Shown here one piece after another: positions 8,570 to 17,193 of a stretch of 64,000 bases of DNA (within the stretch, counting starts at the first letter, position 1; each line of letters begins with the position of its first letter). The stretch covers positions 248,001 to 312,000 of the forward strand of contig CAXXYG010000019.1 in NCBI GenBank assembly GCA_963666575.2, written 5' to 3'. Origin of the DNA: JABMQB01 sp963666575. GTDB taxonomy: Bacteria; Bacteroidota; Bacteroidia; Bacteroidales; Prolixibacteraceae. Both the position numbers and the translations under genes were made by a program. The notes below the pieces were generated by a model. It was not told the DNA's origin, ran no database searches, and was given only the letters and a program-made list of their open reading frames with translations.

Positions 8570-10069
8570 TCATTGTTTAGGTGTTAATTGATTATATAAC
8601 AATGTATATTCCTCTAAAATATTGCCAAGCTCATCTATAAGCCTGAATATAACTGTTGGCTTTACTCCTTTAGTATTAAAAACAAATTCACCAAAAGCGA
8701 TTAATTTTTCTCCATGATAGCCAAACAGTTGATTAATACTGTCTTTTGCTATTGCTTCAGGCCCTGGCACTCCACCAAGTGTTCCTACTTCAAATTCATA
8801 TAAATTAAATCCTGATGGTCTGTAAATAATAAATCCGCGAGAACCATGACGGTCACCACAAACCAATAAAACACCGGAGATATTTTCTTTATCAATAAGA
8901 TCAAAAATTTCTTCGCGTGCCTCGTTATCCCAAGTACCCCACGAATCCTTACCATTACTTATATAGTCGCTCCACATAGTCCCACTGCAAATAATCTTAA
9001 ATGGAACTGTCGATTTTTTTAATGTTTCTTTTAACCAGGTCAGCTGTTCAATACCCAAAAATGAGCCAATTTGTCCCCTCCGGTCATTTTCCCGGCATGA
9101 ACGAGTATCTAGCATTATTAATTCTACCGGTCCTATTCTGCTATTAAAATAAATACCTTTTCTTTTGTTTTCCGGGTTGTTCCAATTCTGATGCCACACA
9201 ACTCTAACTGCCTCGCGGTCTGTAGCAGTGAACCCTTTAGGGATGCCACTAAGGTCGTTATTAAAATAATCATGATCATCCCAACAGCTATATATTGGTA
9301 CATTAGCTGAAAGTTTGCGCCATGGCTGTGAAACATCTCGAAGGAGGTAATCTGATCTATGCATATTAACCTGGTTTTCCCTATCATCGACTGCAATATC
9401 CCCCAAGAGCATTATAGCTTGTGATTCCCTTTTAAGAATTTGATTTATAAGATTCGGATTGTGTAAGCCTATTTTATGAAAATCTGCCCCAAAGGTCAAT
9501 TTGAATATACTTTTCTTGTCAGGTTCCGGTGCTGTTTTAAATCTTCCTTGCGCAATCCTTCGTTTTTTTGCATAAACAACATATTTGTAGTCTGTATCGG
9601 AAGACAATCCGTCTAATACTATTCTCTGCTCTACGCCAGGCTTAATAAAATTCTTTATATACGATTTTTCTTCTTTGCCATCAGATGTTGTTACTTTAAC
9701 AATTAAAGGCTCAGTGGTTGACGGACGTAACCAAAGGATTACTCCACATTTGCTCAAATTACCAAGCATGGGACCACCCATTAAAAGTAAATCGTGTTTC
9801 AGTGCGGCGTTTATAATTTCAGCATTCGTAAAATCCGCATCTGGAGTTTTAGAAAAAACTAAACGTGCATCAAGATAAAATTGCCTAATGTTTTTAGGTA
9901 AAAGTCCGTAACTGTCAAGCAACATAGTATCAATTTCTAAGCTTCCAATATGCGCTTCAGAAAGTGTAACCTTAAAACGTGGTGCAATGGTATCGGTGCT
10001 TGAACTAAAGCAACTGTTGTTGAAACAATATATTGCAACAAAAAATAAAACAATCTTAAAGAATCTCAT
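8570..10069 (-). CDS. PhoD-like metallophosphatase
   Basis: A signal peptide (about residues 1-22) precedes a beta-sandwich domain (to about 180) and a calcineurin-like phosphoesterase domain. Metal-binding motifs are visible in order: GADFHKIG (D196, H198), LLGDIAVDD, SCWDDHDYFNND and VCGDRHGSRG. This is the alkaline phosphatase D layout; PhoD-type enzymes cleave phosphomono- or diesters outside the cytoplasm. The gene follows susD after a 12-bp hairpin (10116-10145) and precedes the PIG-L gene. It gives the locus a phosphate-removing step. The preferred substrate (teichoic-acid-like polymer, phospholipid headgroup or phosphosugar) cannot be read from sequence. Confidence 0.9.
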   Translation of the reverse strand: MRFFKIVLFFVAIYCFNNSCFSSSTDTIAPRFKVTLSEAHIGSLEIDTMLLDSYGLLPKNIRQFYLDARLVFSKTPDADFTNAEIINAALKHDLLLMGGPMLGNLSKCGVILWLRPSTTEPLIVKVTTSDGKEEKSYIKNFIKPGVEQRIVLDGLSSDTDYKYVVYAKKRRIAQGRFKTAPEPDKKSIFKLTFGADFHKIGLHNPNLINQILKRESQAIMLLGDIAVDDRENQVNMHRSDYLLRDVSQPWRKLSANVPIYSCWDDHDYFNNDLSGIPKGFTATDREAVRVVWHQNWNNPENKRKGIYFNSRIGPVELIMLDTRSCRENDRRGQIGSFLGIEQLTWLKETLKKSTVPFKIICSGTMWSDYISNGKDSWGTWDNEAREEIFDLIDKENISGVLLVCGDRHGSRGFIIYRPSGFNLYEFEVGTLGGVPGPEAIAKDSINQLFGYHGEKLIAFGEFVFNTKGVKPTVIFRLIDELGNILEEYTLLYNQLTPKQ

Positions 10070-10115
10070 TATTAAACTATAGGTTTGAGTCCACAGTGGT
10101 TTATTTCATTGATAA

Positions 10116-10145
10116 AAGAGCAAGAAGTTTTACCTTCTTGCTCTT
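10116..10145 (-). terminator. Hairpin between susD and the enzyme genes (attenuator-like)
   Basis: A perfect 12-bp stem (10116-10127 pairs with 10134-10145) with a 6-base loop begins 6 bases after the SusD stop. On the minus strand it is followed by TTTTATC, a weak U-run, so it may allow partial read-through and lower expression of the downstream enzymes relative to SusC and SusD. Confidence 0.65.
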
Positions 10146-10151
10146 ACTTTT

Positions 10152-11852
10152 TTAATAATTAGTATTCTGTGTCAAATTAGGATTAACATCCCTGTCACCT
10201 TGGGGAATAGGCCAAAGGTAGTCGCGATTTGGATTAAAACTTCTCTGGGCAATAATCCTGATTTTGCTGACATCTTCGCCATAATCGGGAATCCCATCTT
10301 CATCTAGGTTTGGTGTCCCGATAATATTATAATTTCCTTTAGGCCTTCCGTAAGCAGGCCTGTTCATGGCTTTTTCTGCAATCCTCCATCGCTTGATATC
10401 GTAATAGCGTAATCCTTCAGAAGCCAATTCAACTTTACGTTCCCGGCGCACAATCTTTCTTAATTCTCCCTGAACCATTGTTGTTACTGATGGCATATTC
10501 ACACTAGGACGCTGTCTGACCTGGTTGATGGCATCCAGTACAGATTGGTCAATTTGGTTGCTTTCAATTTTAGCTTCAGCATAAGTCAACAACATTTCTG
10601 CATACCGTACCAGAATTAGATTAAGTTCCGACTCAAAAGGATTATCATAAATGTCTTCTTCATCGAGGTATTTTTTCCAATGATACCCCGAGAAGGAGGC
10701 ATAAGCACTGGTTACATTGGTATTTTCGACCCTTATTGAATCGCCGTTATCGTCAAACTGCCACGTTTTAGTGCTATCAGGATGGGTATAAAATATCCAG
10801 TTAGCGAATTTCATCCCATCATGAATTATGGTTTGATCCAATCTGGGGTCACGGTTTTTAAAGGGATAATTCGGATTATATACAGCCGATTCGTCAATAG
10901 GTTTCCCGTCAATTGCTTCATATGAATCTATCATATCCTGCAATGGAACAGTCCAATTATATGCAGTTGAAATGCCTTGATCAGGTGCAAGTTCAATTGG
11001 ATAACTGTGATAATTTGTTGGTGTTTTAAATTGATAGTCGAAAATAATTTCATTACAATTTTCTCCTTCATACTTAAATAAATTTTCATAATCGGGATAC
11101 AATGAATATACGCCAAGGTTCATCACCCGTTGGGCCGCGTCGATAGCAACGCTCCAGCTTTCGTTATATAATGCTATGCGAGCTTTAATTGCAAGAGCAG
11201 CACCTTTTGTAGCCCGGCCTATTTCAGAACTCCCATATCCTATAGGCAGGTCTGCAGCCGCCGCTTCCAATTCATCGAGTATAAAATCAACGACCTGCGT
11301 TTTTTCAGAGCGGGAAACATTGGCATCTTCCAATGACGGTGTTTTTTCCAATAAGGGCACATCGCCATATAGTTCAACAAGATGATGATAGTGATATGCC
11401 CTTAAAAACCTTGCCTCAGCTTTTATCCGTTTAAACAGGTCGTCACTCACCATATCTTTTGCTCTATCCATGTTATTAATTAATTCGTTACACTTGGCAA
11501 TGCCATTGAATAAACTACTCCAAACCATTTCAGGCCACCACGACTGAGAATCGTGGCTTCCGAAACAAATGTCATTCCCGTACCTTTCCCAACTAATATC
11601 ACTCATGGTTTCAAGATGCCATGGAAACAACATACTTTTAAAAGCCCCCCAATCATTACTAATAATAATGATATTTGTATAACAAGCATTTACAGCCATA
11701 ATTAATTCATCTTCATTGCTGTAAAAAGTTTCACTTGATGGGGCATCCAGAGGGTACTTTTCTAAGAATCCATCTTCGCAGGCACCAATCAATAGTATTA
11801 ATGCCAACACCAGATTTATTTTAATAAACTTACAATTATATTGTTTCATCAT
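10152..11852 (-). CDS. SusD/RagB-family nutrient-binding lipoprotein
   Basis: A lipoprotein signal ends in LIGAC (about residue 25) and is followed by the SusD signature CEDGFLEKYPLDAPSSETFY. The 566-residue length, the helical TPR-like N-terminal half (LFNGIAKCNELINNMDRA, RAYHYHHLVELYGDVPLL) and the C-terminal LWPIPQGDRDVNPNLTQN are typical of the family. SusD proteins sit on the outer-membrane surface as a lid on the SusC channel and bind the substrate. The gene lies 33 bases downstream of susC, the standard arrangement. Substrate specificity cannot be predicted by eye. Confidence 0.97.
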   Translation of the reverse strand: MMKQYNCKFIKINLVLALILLIGACEDGFLEKYPLDAPSSETFYSNEDELIMAVNACYTNIIIISNDWGAFKSMLFPWHLETMSDISWERYGNDICFGSHDSQSWWPEMVWSSLFNGIAKCNELINNMDRAKDMVSDDLFKRIKAEARFLRAYHYHHLVELYGDVPLLEKTPSLEDANVSRSEKTQVVDFILDELEAAAADLPIGYGSSEIGRATKGAALAIKARIALYNESWSVAIDAAQRVMNLGVYSLYPDYENLFKYEGENCNEIIFDYQFKTPTNYHSYPIELAPDQGISTAYNWTVPLQDMIDSYEAIDGKPIDESAVYNPNYPFKNRDPRLDQTIIHDGMKFANWIFYTHPDSTKTWQFDDNGDSIRVENTNVTSAYASFSGYHWKKYLDEEDIYDNPFESELNLILVRYAEMLLTYAEAKIESNQIDQSVLDAINQVRQRPSVNMPSVTTMVQGELRKIVRRERKVELASEGLRYYDIKRWRIAEKAMNRPAYGRPKGNYNIIGTPNLDEDGIPDYGEDVSKIRIIAQRSFNPNRDYLWPIPQGDRDVNPNLTQNTNY

Positions 11853-11885
11853 ATTTGTTTTTATTTAATTTAAAAATTTAGGTAA

Positions 11886-14800
11886 TTAAAACTGAACATT
11901 AATCCCTATGGAATATGAAGACATGAAAGGATGGTTATTATCATCCAGTATATTTGTCTCCGGATCCCATCCGGGATAGAAATTGTCAAACGTAAATACG
12001 TTATCACCTGCGACATATATTCTTAATTTTTCTATATCTAACTTGTTAAGCCACTTTTTAGGGAGGGTATATCCAAGCTGTACATTTTTTAAACGTAGAT
12101 AAGCAGCGCTTTTCATCCAATACGATGATGCCTGCGTATTATTGGTATAACCTAACCAATAACGGGGATATTCAGCATCTGGATTATCCGGTGTCCAATG
12201 CGAATCGATATGCCATTGTTGAAGCTGACCACCATTGTGAAATGCCCAAACACCATCTCCATTAAGGTATCCATCCACATCTCCTACGCCCTGGATAAAT
12301 ATTCTGGCATCAAAGCCTTTGTATTGTGCTGTTAAATCAAGGCTATAATTAAACCTTGGTATCTGATTCCCGATTACAACACGGTCATCAGCATTTATAA
12401 CTCCATCAGAAGCATCTGCGATGCCATCACCATCACTATCAATAGTCAGTTGATCTTTATACTTAATATCGCCTGGTTCTACCGTCCCAAACTGGGTAGC
12501 ATGCTGATCAACTTCTGCCTGGGTTTGAAAAAGCCCTTCTGCTTCATAGCCAAAAATAGCATTAATAGGTTCACCTTCCCTGATGGTTGTTACATCATAA
12601 TTAAAGGGGCCTGTATCTTTAAGGTCTATAACTTTATTCCTGACATCAGACAACATAATTGTTGCGCTATACTTGAATTCGCCACTATTGTCGTTATAGC
12701 TTAAAGCCAAATCCCAACCTTTATTTTCAACGACCCCGGCATTTTGATATGGCGCCTCAAACCCCATGGTAGCAGGAATAGGAAGCCTTAATAAAATATC
12801 TTCAGTCTTTTTGATATAGTAATCGTAAACCAGAGATAACTTATTATTAAAAAGTCCTAAATCAAGGCCAATGTCACTTATTGTGGTAGTTTCCCATTTA
12901 ATATCTTCGTTGGAATAAGTTGTAATAGAAGCACCTCCATGGGTTTGTTCCCCGAAAACAACATCATGATCTGTACCTAAATCAACGGTTGTTAAAAACG
13001 GGTAAACCCCAATTTGCTGGTTGCCTAACATCCCCCATGAACCTCTTAACTTCAAATTGCTAATGAAATCAACTCCCTCCATAAAACCTTCTTCGGAAAT
13101 ACGCCAACCTGCTGAGAAAGAAGGGAAGAATGAATATTTATTGCCTTCAGAGAACCGTGAAGAACCATCGTACCTGAAATTCGCTTCAAACAAATATTTC
13201 TCACTAAAATTATAATTTACCCGGCCATATACAGAGCGCAGGCTCCATTCATGCCCACTTCCTGAGTTTTGCTGATTTACTGCATCGCCGGCATCTAATA
13301 CTGGATAATCCTGAAGTACAAAATTTTCCCGGTATGCGCGCGTCCATTCATATAAATAATCTGTTTGGTCATAACCGGCAATAATATTAATATTGTGTTG
13401 CTCTATGGATTTCTTGTACCTCAACAAAGCGTTGGCATATATATTTTGGCTTTTATTAAAATATACATTCAAATCGTTTTTTGTAGGATATGTTCCTGCA
13501 TGGTTGCCTTCCCATGTATAAGTATCATACATTTTTATAAACCTATTTCCTTCAAATATTTGATATGTAGGAGCAAATGTGAACTCCAAGGTTAGGTTAT
13601 CCAGTAATTTATAATCAGCTTTTGCATTTATAACAGCTAATTTTGTTTTACCCTCGGATAATCCTCCATCTTGTGCCTGAGCCAATGGATTAAGGTTTCC
13701 GTATCCAACTCCATACCTTCCATCAGAAAGTAAAGGAAGTTGATTGGGTTTTACACGGTGTATTTCGTACCAAACACCTTGTGAAGGTTGTTCATCTTTT
13801 GAGCTTGCCCCTTTGATATCAAGCCCGAAATGCAGTTTGTCAGTTGCCTGGATATCAGTATTGATACGAATCCCGAACCTACTAAAACTTGTATTTGGCA
13901 TGATTGATTTCTGGTCAAGATAAGTCAGGTTAACCAGGTTAGTAACCTTTTCTGAACCGCCATTAACCGTTAAGCTGTGTTTTTGTTGGAAAGCTGCATC
14001 TTTTAATACCACATCAAACCAATCGGTACTTGGATACTCGTCACTATTGGGTTGGTTATTCAGCCAATTCTGAATGTATTGATCATCGAATATCTTTGCT
14101 TTCCCTTCATTTTCAAGAGCTTCGTTATAATACGTCATAAAGTCAAAAGCACCTGAATATTCAACCATATCAGTAGGAACCTGGTAACCCATGTTTACAT
14201 TATAATTCACAAACAATTCACCCTTTTCCCCTCTTTTGGTCTTTATCAATATCACTCCATTAGAAGCCCTTGAACCATATATTGCACTTGAAGCCGCATC
14301 TTTAAGAACAGATACACTTTCGATATTATTTGGCTCTACATCGTTTATATTGCCTACAATCCCATCGATTAAAACCAATGGATTATTTTTAGATGCGGAT
14401 GCCCCAATTGTGAGTGTCCCTAAACCTCTCACCCGAATTGTACTTTGGCTTCCTGGTTGTCCGGATGATACATCTACGTTAACTCCGGGTGCAATTCCCT
14501 GTAAAGCATCTGCTGTTTGAATGACATTCCTTTGTGTAAGTTTATCGCCTTTAATATCAGATACAGAACCGGTTAAGTTGCTTCTTTTTTGTGTTCCATA
14601 CCCAACAGCAACAACTTCTTCCAGCCCAATGGTTTCTTCTTCTAAGGTTACATTAATCGTCGTTTTCCCGGTAACGGGAATTTCCTGCGTTTTCATTCCC
14701 ACGAACGAAAAAACCAAAGTAGCATCGTTGGGTACTTCTGAAATAGAATAATTCCCATCAGTATCGGTTATAGTTCCCTGGGTTGTGCCTTTAACAACTA

Positions 14801-15260
14801 CTGTTACTCCAGGAATTGCTTCGTCCAAAGTGTTGGTTATTCTTCCATAAACCACATTTTGTTGTTGACCTACCTCTGAATTGCTTCCTTCAACTGATCG
14901 TTCAACCAAAATAAGATTATTATTTACTTCCTTAAAAGAATAAGGTAAATCAGTAAAGGCAGTTGTTAATATATCGCCAACTGATTTATTTTGTAAATCG
15001 ATTGATACTCTTTCTGAAACATCAATATCATCGTTATTATAAAAAAAGCGGTATTCGCTATTTTCTTCAATTTGCCGGAACAATTCCTGAATGGTAGAGT
15101 TAGTCAACTTTACATTCATTTTTGTAGTTTGCGACCATAACGAAGCTGAAGCATTTATGGTCAGGATCAGAGTAAGAAACCAGGTTAGTTTCATAATTAA
15201 AAACAATTTTTTCATTTCCTTTCCCATCAAAGTGGGCAGGAACTTTCGATTAATTTTCAT
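11886..15260 (-). CDS. SusC/RagA-family TonB-linked outer-membrane transporter with STN domain
   Basis: After a signal peptide (true start may be the in-frame ATG at 15215 or the next methionine) comes an STN domain (about residues 48-110, NSTIQELFRQIEENSEYRF), a carboxypeptidase-regulatory-like domain (YGRITNTLDEAIPGVTVVVK, about 130-205), the SusC motif LEEVVAVGYGTQKRSNLTGSV, a plug domain containing IYGSRASNGVILIKTKRG, and a long barrel ending ISYSIGINVQF-like with a terminal Phe. It imports a TonB-dependent substrate together with SusD. The STN domain is the part that contacts a FecR anti-sigma factor, matching the FecR and sigma genes just upstream, so induction by the substrate itself is expected. 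Confidence 0.97.
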   Translation of the reverse strand: MKINRKFLPTLMGKEMKKLFLIMKLTWFLTLILTINASASLWSQTTKMNVKLTNSTIQELFRQIEENSEYRFFYNNDDIDVSERVSIDLQNKSVGDILTTAFTDLPYSFKEVNNNLILVERSVEGSNSEVGQQQNVVYGRITNTLDEAIPGVTVVVKGTTQGTITDTDGNYSISEVPNDATLVFSFVGMKTQEIPVTGKTTINVTLEEETIGLEEVVAVGYGTQKRSNLTGSVSDIKGDKLTQRNVIQTADALQGIAPGVNVDVSSGQPGSQSTIRVRGLGTLTIGASASKNNPLVLIDGIVGNINDVEPNNIESVSVLKDAASSAIYGSRASNGVILIKTKRGEKGELFVNYNVNMGYQVPTDMVEYSGAFDFMTYYNEALENEGKAKIFDDQYIQNWLNNQPNSDEYPSTDWFDVVLKDAAFQQKHSLTVNGGSEKVTNLVNLTYLDQKSIMPNTSFSRFGIRINTDIQATDKLHFGLDIKGASSKDEQPSQGVWYEIHRVKPNQLPLLSDGRYGVGYGNLNPLAQAQDGGLSEGKTKLAVINAKADYKLLDNLTLEFTFAPTYQIFEGNRFIKMYDTYTWEGNHAGTYPTKNDLNVYFNKSQNIYANALLRYKKSIEQHNINIIAGYDQTDYLYEWTRAYRENFVLQDYPVLDAGDAVNQQNSGSGHEWSLRSVYGRVNYNFSEKYLFEANFRYDGSSRFSEGNKYSFFPSFSAGWRISEEGFMEGVDFISNLKLRGSWGMLGNQQIGVYPFLTTVDLGTDHDVVFGEQTHGGASITTYSNEDIKWETTTISDIGLDLGLFNNKLSLVYDYYIKKTEDILLRLPIPATMGFEAPYQNAGVVENKGWDLALSYNDNSGEFKYSATIMLSDVRNKVIDLKDTGPFNYDVTTIREGEPINAIFGYEAEGLFQTQAEVDQHATQFGTVEPGDIKYKDQLTIDSDGDGIADASDGVINADDRVVIGNQIPRFNYSLDLTAQYKGFDARIFIQGVGDVDGYLNGDGVWAFHNGGQLQQWHIDSHWTPDNPDAEYPRYWLGYTNNTQASSYWMKSAAYLRLKNVQLGYTLPKKWLNKLDIEKLRIYVAGDNVFTFDNFYPGWDPETNILDDNNHPFMSSYSIGINVQF

Positions 15261-15368
15261 AAATTTGAATACTTAAAAAAGTTAAACTTCGGTTTAATTA
15301 ATTTCGAAGGGAGGTGTGGGGCACTTCCCTTTGTTTTTTTCATTTTATTTTTTACATATACTGAGTTT

Positions 15369-16370
15369 TTAGTTACTGTTTTTTGAAAAGAATGTAATTT
15401 TGTTTCCTTCAATTTTGTAATTAACATACCGCGATAAACCAAAATATGAAACAACTTCGAGAATACTTTCACGTTCCAGAATACCAGTAAATTTACGCTG
15501 TTTAACAGCATCATCGGCGAAAACTATATCTACATCAAACCACCTTTCGAGTTTTAACTCCATTTCTGCCAACGATTCATTACGAAATACCAACCTTCCT
15601 TCTTTCCATTCCGTTTCTTGTAATATATCGGCCATTTGGGTTAATGCCATTTGTTGTGTTTTCCTATTGTATACAACCTTTTGCCCTGGTTCAATTTTCG
15701 TTTTATTATAAGGACTGGCCATTTTTATGCTACCCTCAATTAATGTTGCTGAAACTTTGCCTTCTTCTGAATAGGCTTTTAAATTAAATTCAGTTCCTAA
15801 TACTTCAATGTTTATTTCATTGGCTTTAACAACAAAAGGATTATTTTTATCCTTCTCAACAGAAAAGAAGGCTTCACCCTCAAGAAATACCTGCCTTTCA
15901 CCTTTTTTAAAATTGTTATTAAACCTTAATTTACTCCCTGAATTAAGCCATACTTTTGAATTATCGGGCAAAATCATTTCGGTTTTATCGCCCAAGGCAC
16001 AGGTTATCGTGGTATATGAATCAGGGAATTCAACCCATCCTTTTCCTACAAAAAAACTAATAGGTAAAGATATAAGCAACAAAATAATGGCTGCATATTT
16101 TAGAGTATTCCGAATAAATTTCTGTCTACTTTCCAATTTTTTACTTTTATTTATTCTATTGCGAAAACGGACTATAGCCTTTTCCAAACCATACTGGTCA
16201 GAATTATTGGCAACACCACTTTGCAGCCATATTTCCTTCAAGTCGTTATAAAATTTTTGGTTTTCAGGCGATTGGCTCAACCAGTCCCCGATAGATTTTT
16301 TTTCTTCAGGACTGGCTTCACCTATGAACAATCGGATAATCGATGTGTGTATTTTATTATATAAGTCCAT
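15369..16370 (-). CDS. FecR-family anti-sigma factor
   Basis: The cytoplasmic N-terminal segment (SIIRLFIGEASPEEKKSIGD) is the usual sigma-binding part. One membrane helix (about 89-108, YAAIILLLISLPISFFVGKG) leads to a periplasmic FecR domain (KTEMILPDNSKVWLNSGSKL, VFLEGEAFFSVEKD) and a C-terminal DUF4974-like domain that contacts the STN domain of SusC. It carries the signal from substrate binding at SusC to the ECF sigma factor. The gene is 142 bases downstream of the sigma gene and about 110 upstream of susC. Confidence 0.95.
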   Translation of the reverse strand: MDLYNKIHTSIIRLFIGEASPEEKKSIGDWLSQSPENQKFYNDLKEIWLQSGVANNSDQYGLEKAIVRFRNRINKSKKLESRQKFIRNTLKYAAIILLLISLPISFFVGKGWVEFPDSYTTITCALGDKTEMILPDNSKVWLNSGSKLRFNNNFKKGERQVFLEGEAFFSVEKDKNNPFVVKANEINIEVLGTEFNLKAYSEEGKVSATLIEGSIKMASPYNKTKIEPGQKVVYNRKTQQMALTQMADILQETEWKEGRLVFRNESLAEMELKLERWFDVDIVFADDAVKQRKFTGILERESILEVVSYFGLSRYVNYKIEGNKITFFSKNSN

Positions 16371-16512
16371 ATTATAATTTGATTCATTAACATGATACCA
16401 ATACTGTAAAAAACCCTGTATTAAACTAGTATTATTTTCTTATTTTTATTCAGAGGAGGACCAATCAACAGGTAAACAGGAATTTATTAACCTGTTACGA
16501 TTAGAAATATAA

Positions 16513-17106
16513 TTACTTCAGTAGTAAAAAAAGTAAAAACGCAGGTAATAAATCTTTTAAATTATTACGTAAATTAAGTATGGCTTTTGAAAGGTGCATT
16601 TCAACCGTTTTCAACGAAAGATCCATTATTTCGGCCACTTCTTTATTCTTTTTCCCTTCGATGCGTTTTAATCTAAAGGCTTTTTGCTGTTGTGGTGGTA
16701 AATCATTAATTGCATTCTCGACCTGAGAAAATACATCTTCCATTAACAAACTTTGTTCTTGTATTTCCATTGGAGAAATATCAAATCCAATATTTTCAGA
16801 AGAGGTATCTAAAAAATAATCTTCAAGGCTTTCTTCCTTTTTTATTTTTCGAAGGTAATTAAGTGAATTATTACAAACTGCCTGAAACAAGTAGGCTTTT
16901 ATGGAGGTAGCAATTTGTATCTTTTTCCGATTTTGCCACACTTTAAAAAAAGTTTCGGAAACAATTTCTTCAGCTATGTCTTTACGGCCAACATACCTGC
17001 GAGAATATGAACAAAGCGCAATATAATATTCACGAAAAAGAAATATATAGGTTTCTTCATCACCATTTTGCAGGCCCAAAATAATATGTTTCTCTTGATT
17101 TATCAT
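16513..17106 (-). CDS. ECF RNA polymerase sigma factor (Bacteroidota type)
   Basis: Region 2 (LFREYYIALCSYSRRYVGRKDIAEEIV, VFFKVWQNRKKI-like) and region 4 (INDLPPQQQKAFRLKRIEG then SLKTVEMHLSKAI, a helix-turn-helix) are both clear in 197 residues. The C-terminus adds a hydrophobic tail (LLPAFLLFLLL), common in this group. It should direct transcription of susC, susD and the enzyme genes when released by FecR. No convincing promoter with both boxes was found upstream. Confidence 0.95.
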   Translation of the reverse strand: MINQEKHIILGLQNGDEETYIFLFREYYIALCSYSRRYVGRKDIAEEIVSETFFKVWQNRKKIQIATSIKAYLFQAVCNNSLNYLRKIKKEESLEDYFLDTSSENIGFDISPMEIQEQSLLMEDVFSQVENAINDLPPQQQKAFRLKRIEGKKNKEVAEIMDLSLKTVEMHLSKAILNLRNNLKDLLPAFLLFLLLK

Positions 17107-17193
17107 AAAAATTGGAAAACAAATATATCAATTGTAATCTATTATTTATAAAAAGAAAAAAATATGGCATAATTAAAATTATGCAATCAAATC

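Noticed and set aside
15315..15345. GGGA/TCCC inverted repeat between fecR and susC
   Set aside because: The short stem has a T-run only on the plus strand, where there is no gene to terminate.
17120..17127. TATATTTG box upstream of the ECF sigma gene
   Set aside because: It would leave a leader of only about 7 bases before the ATG at 17106, and no TTG is spaced correctly.
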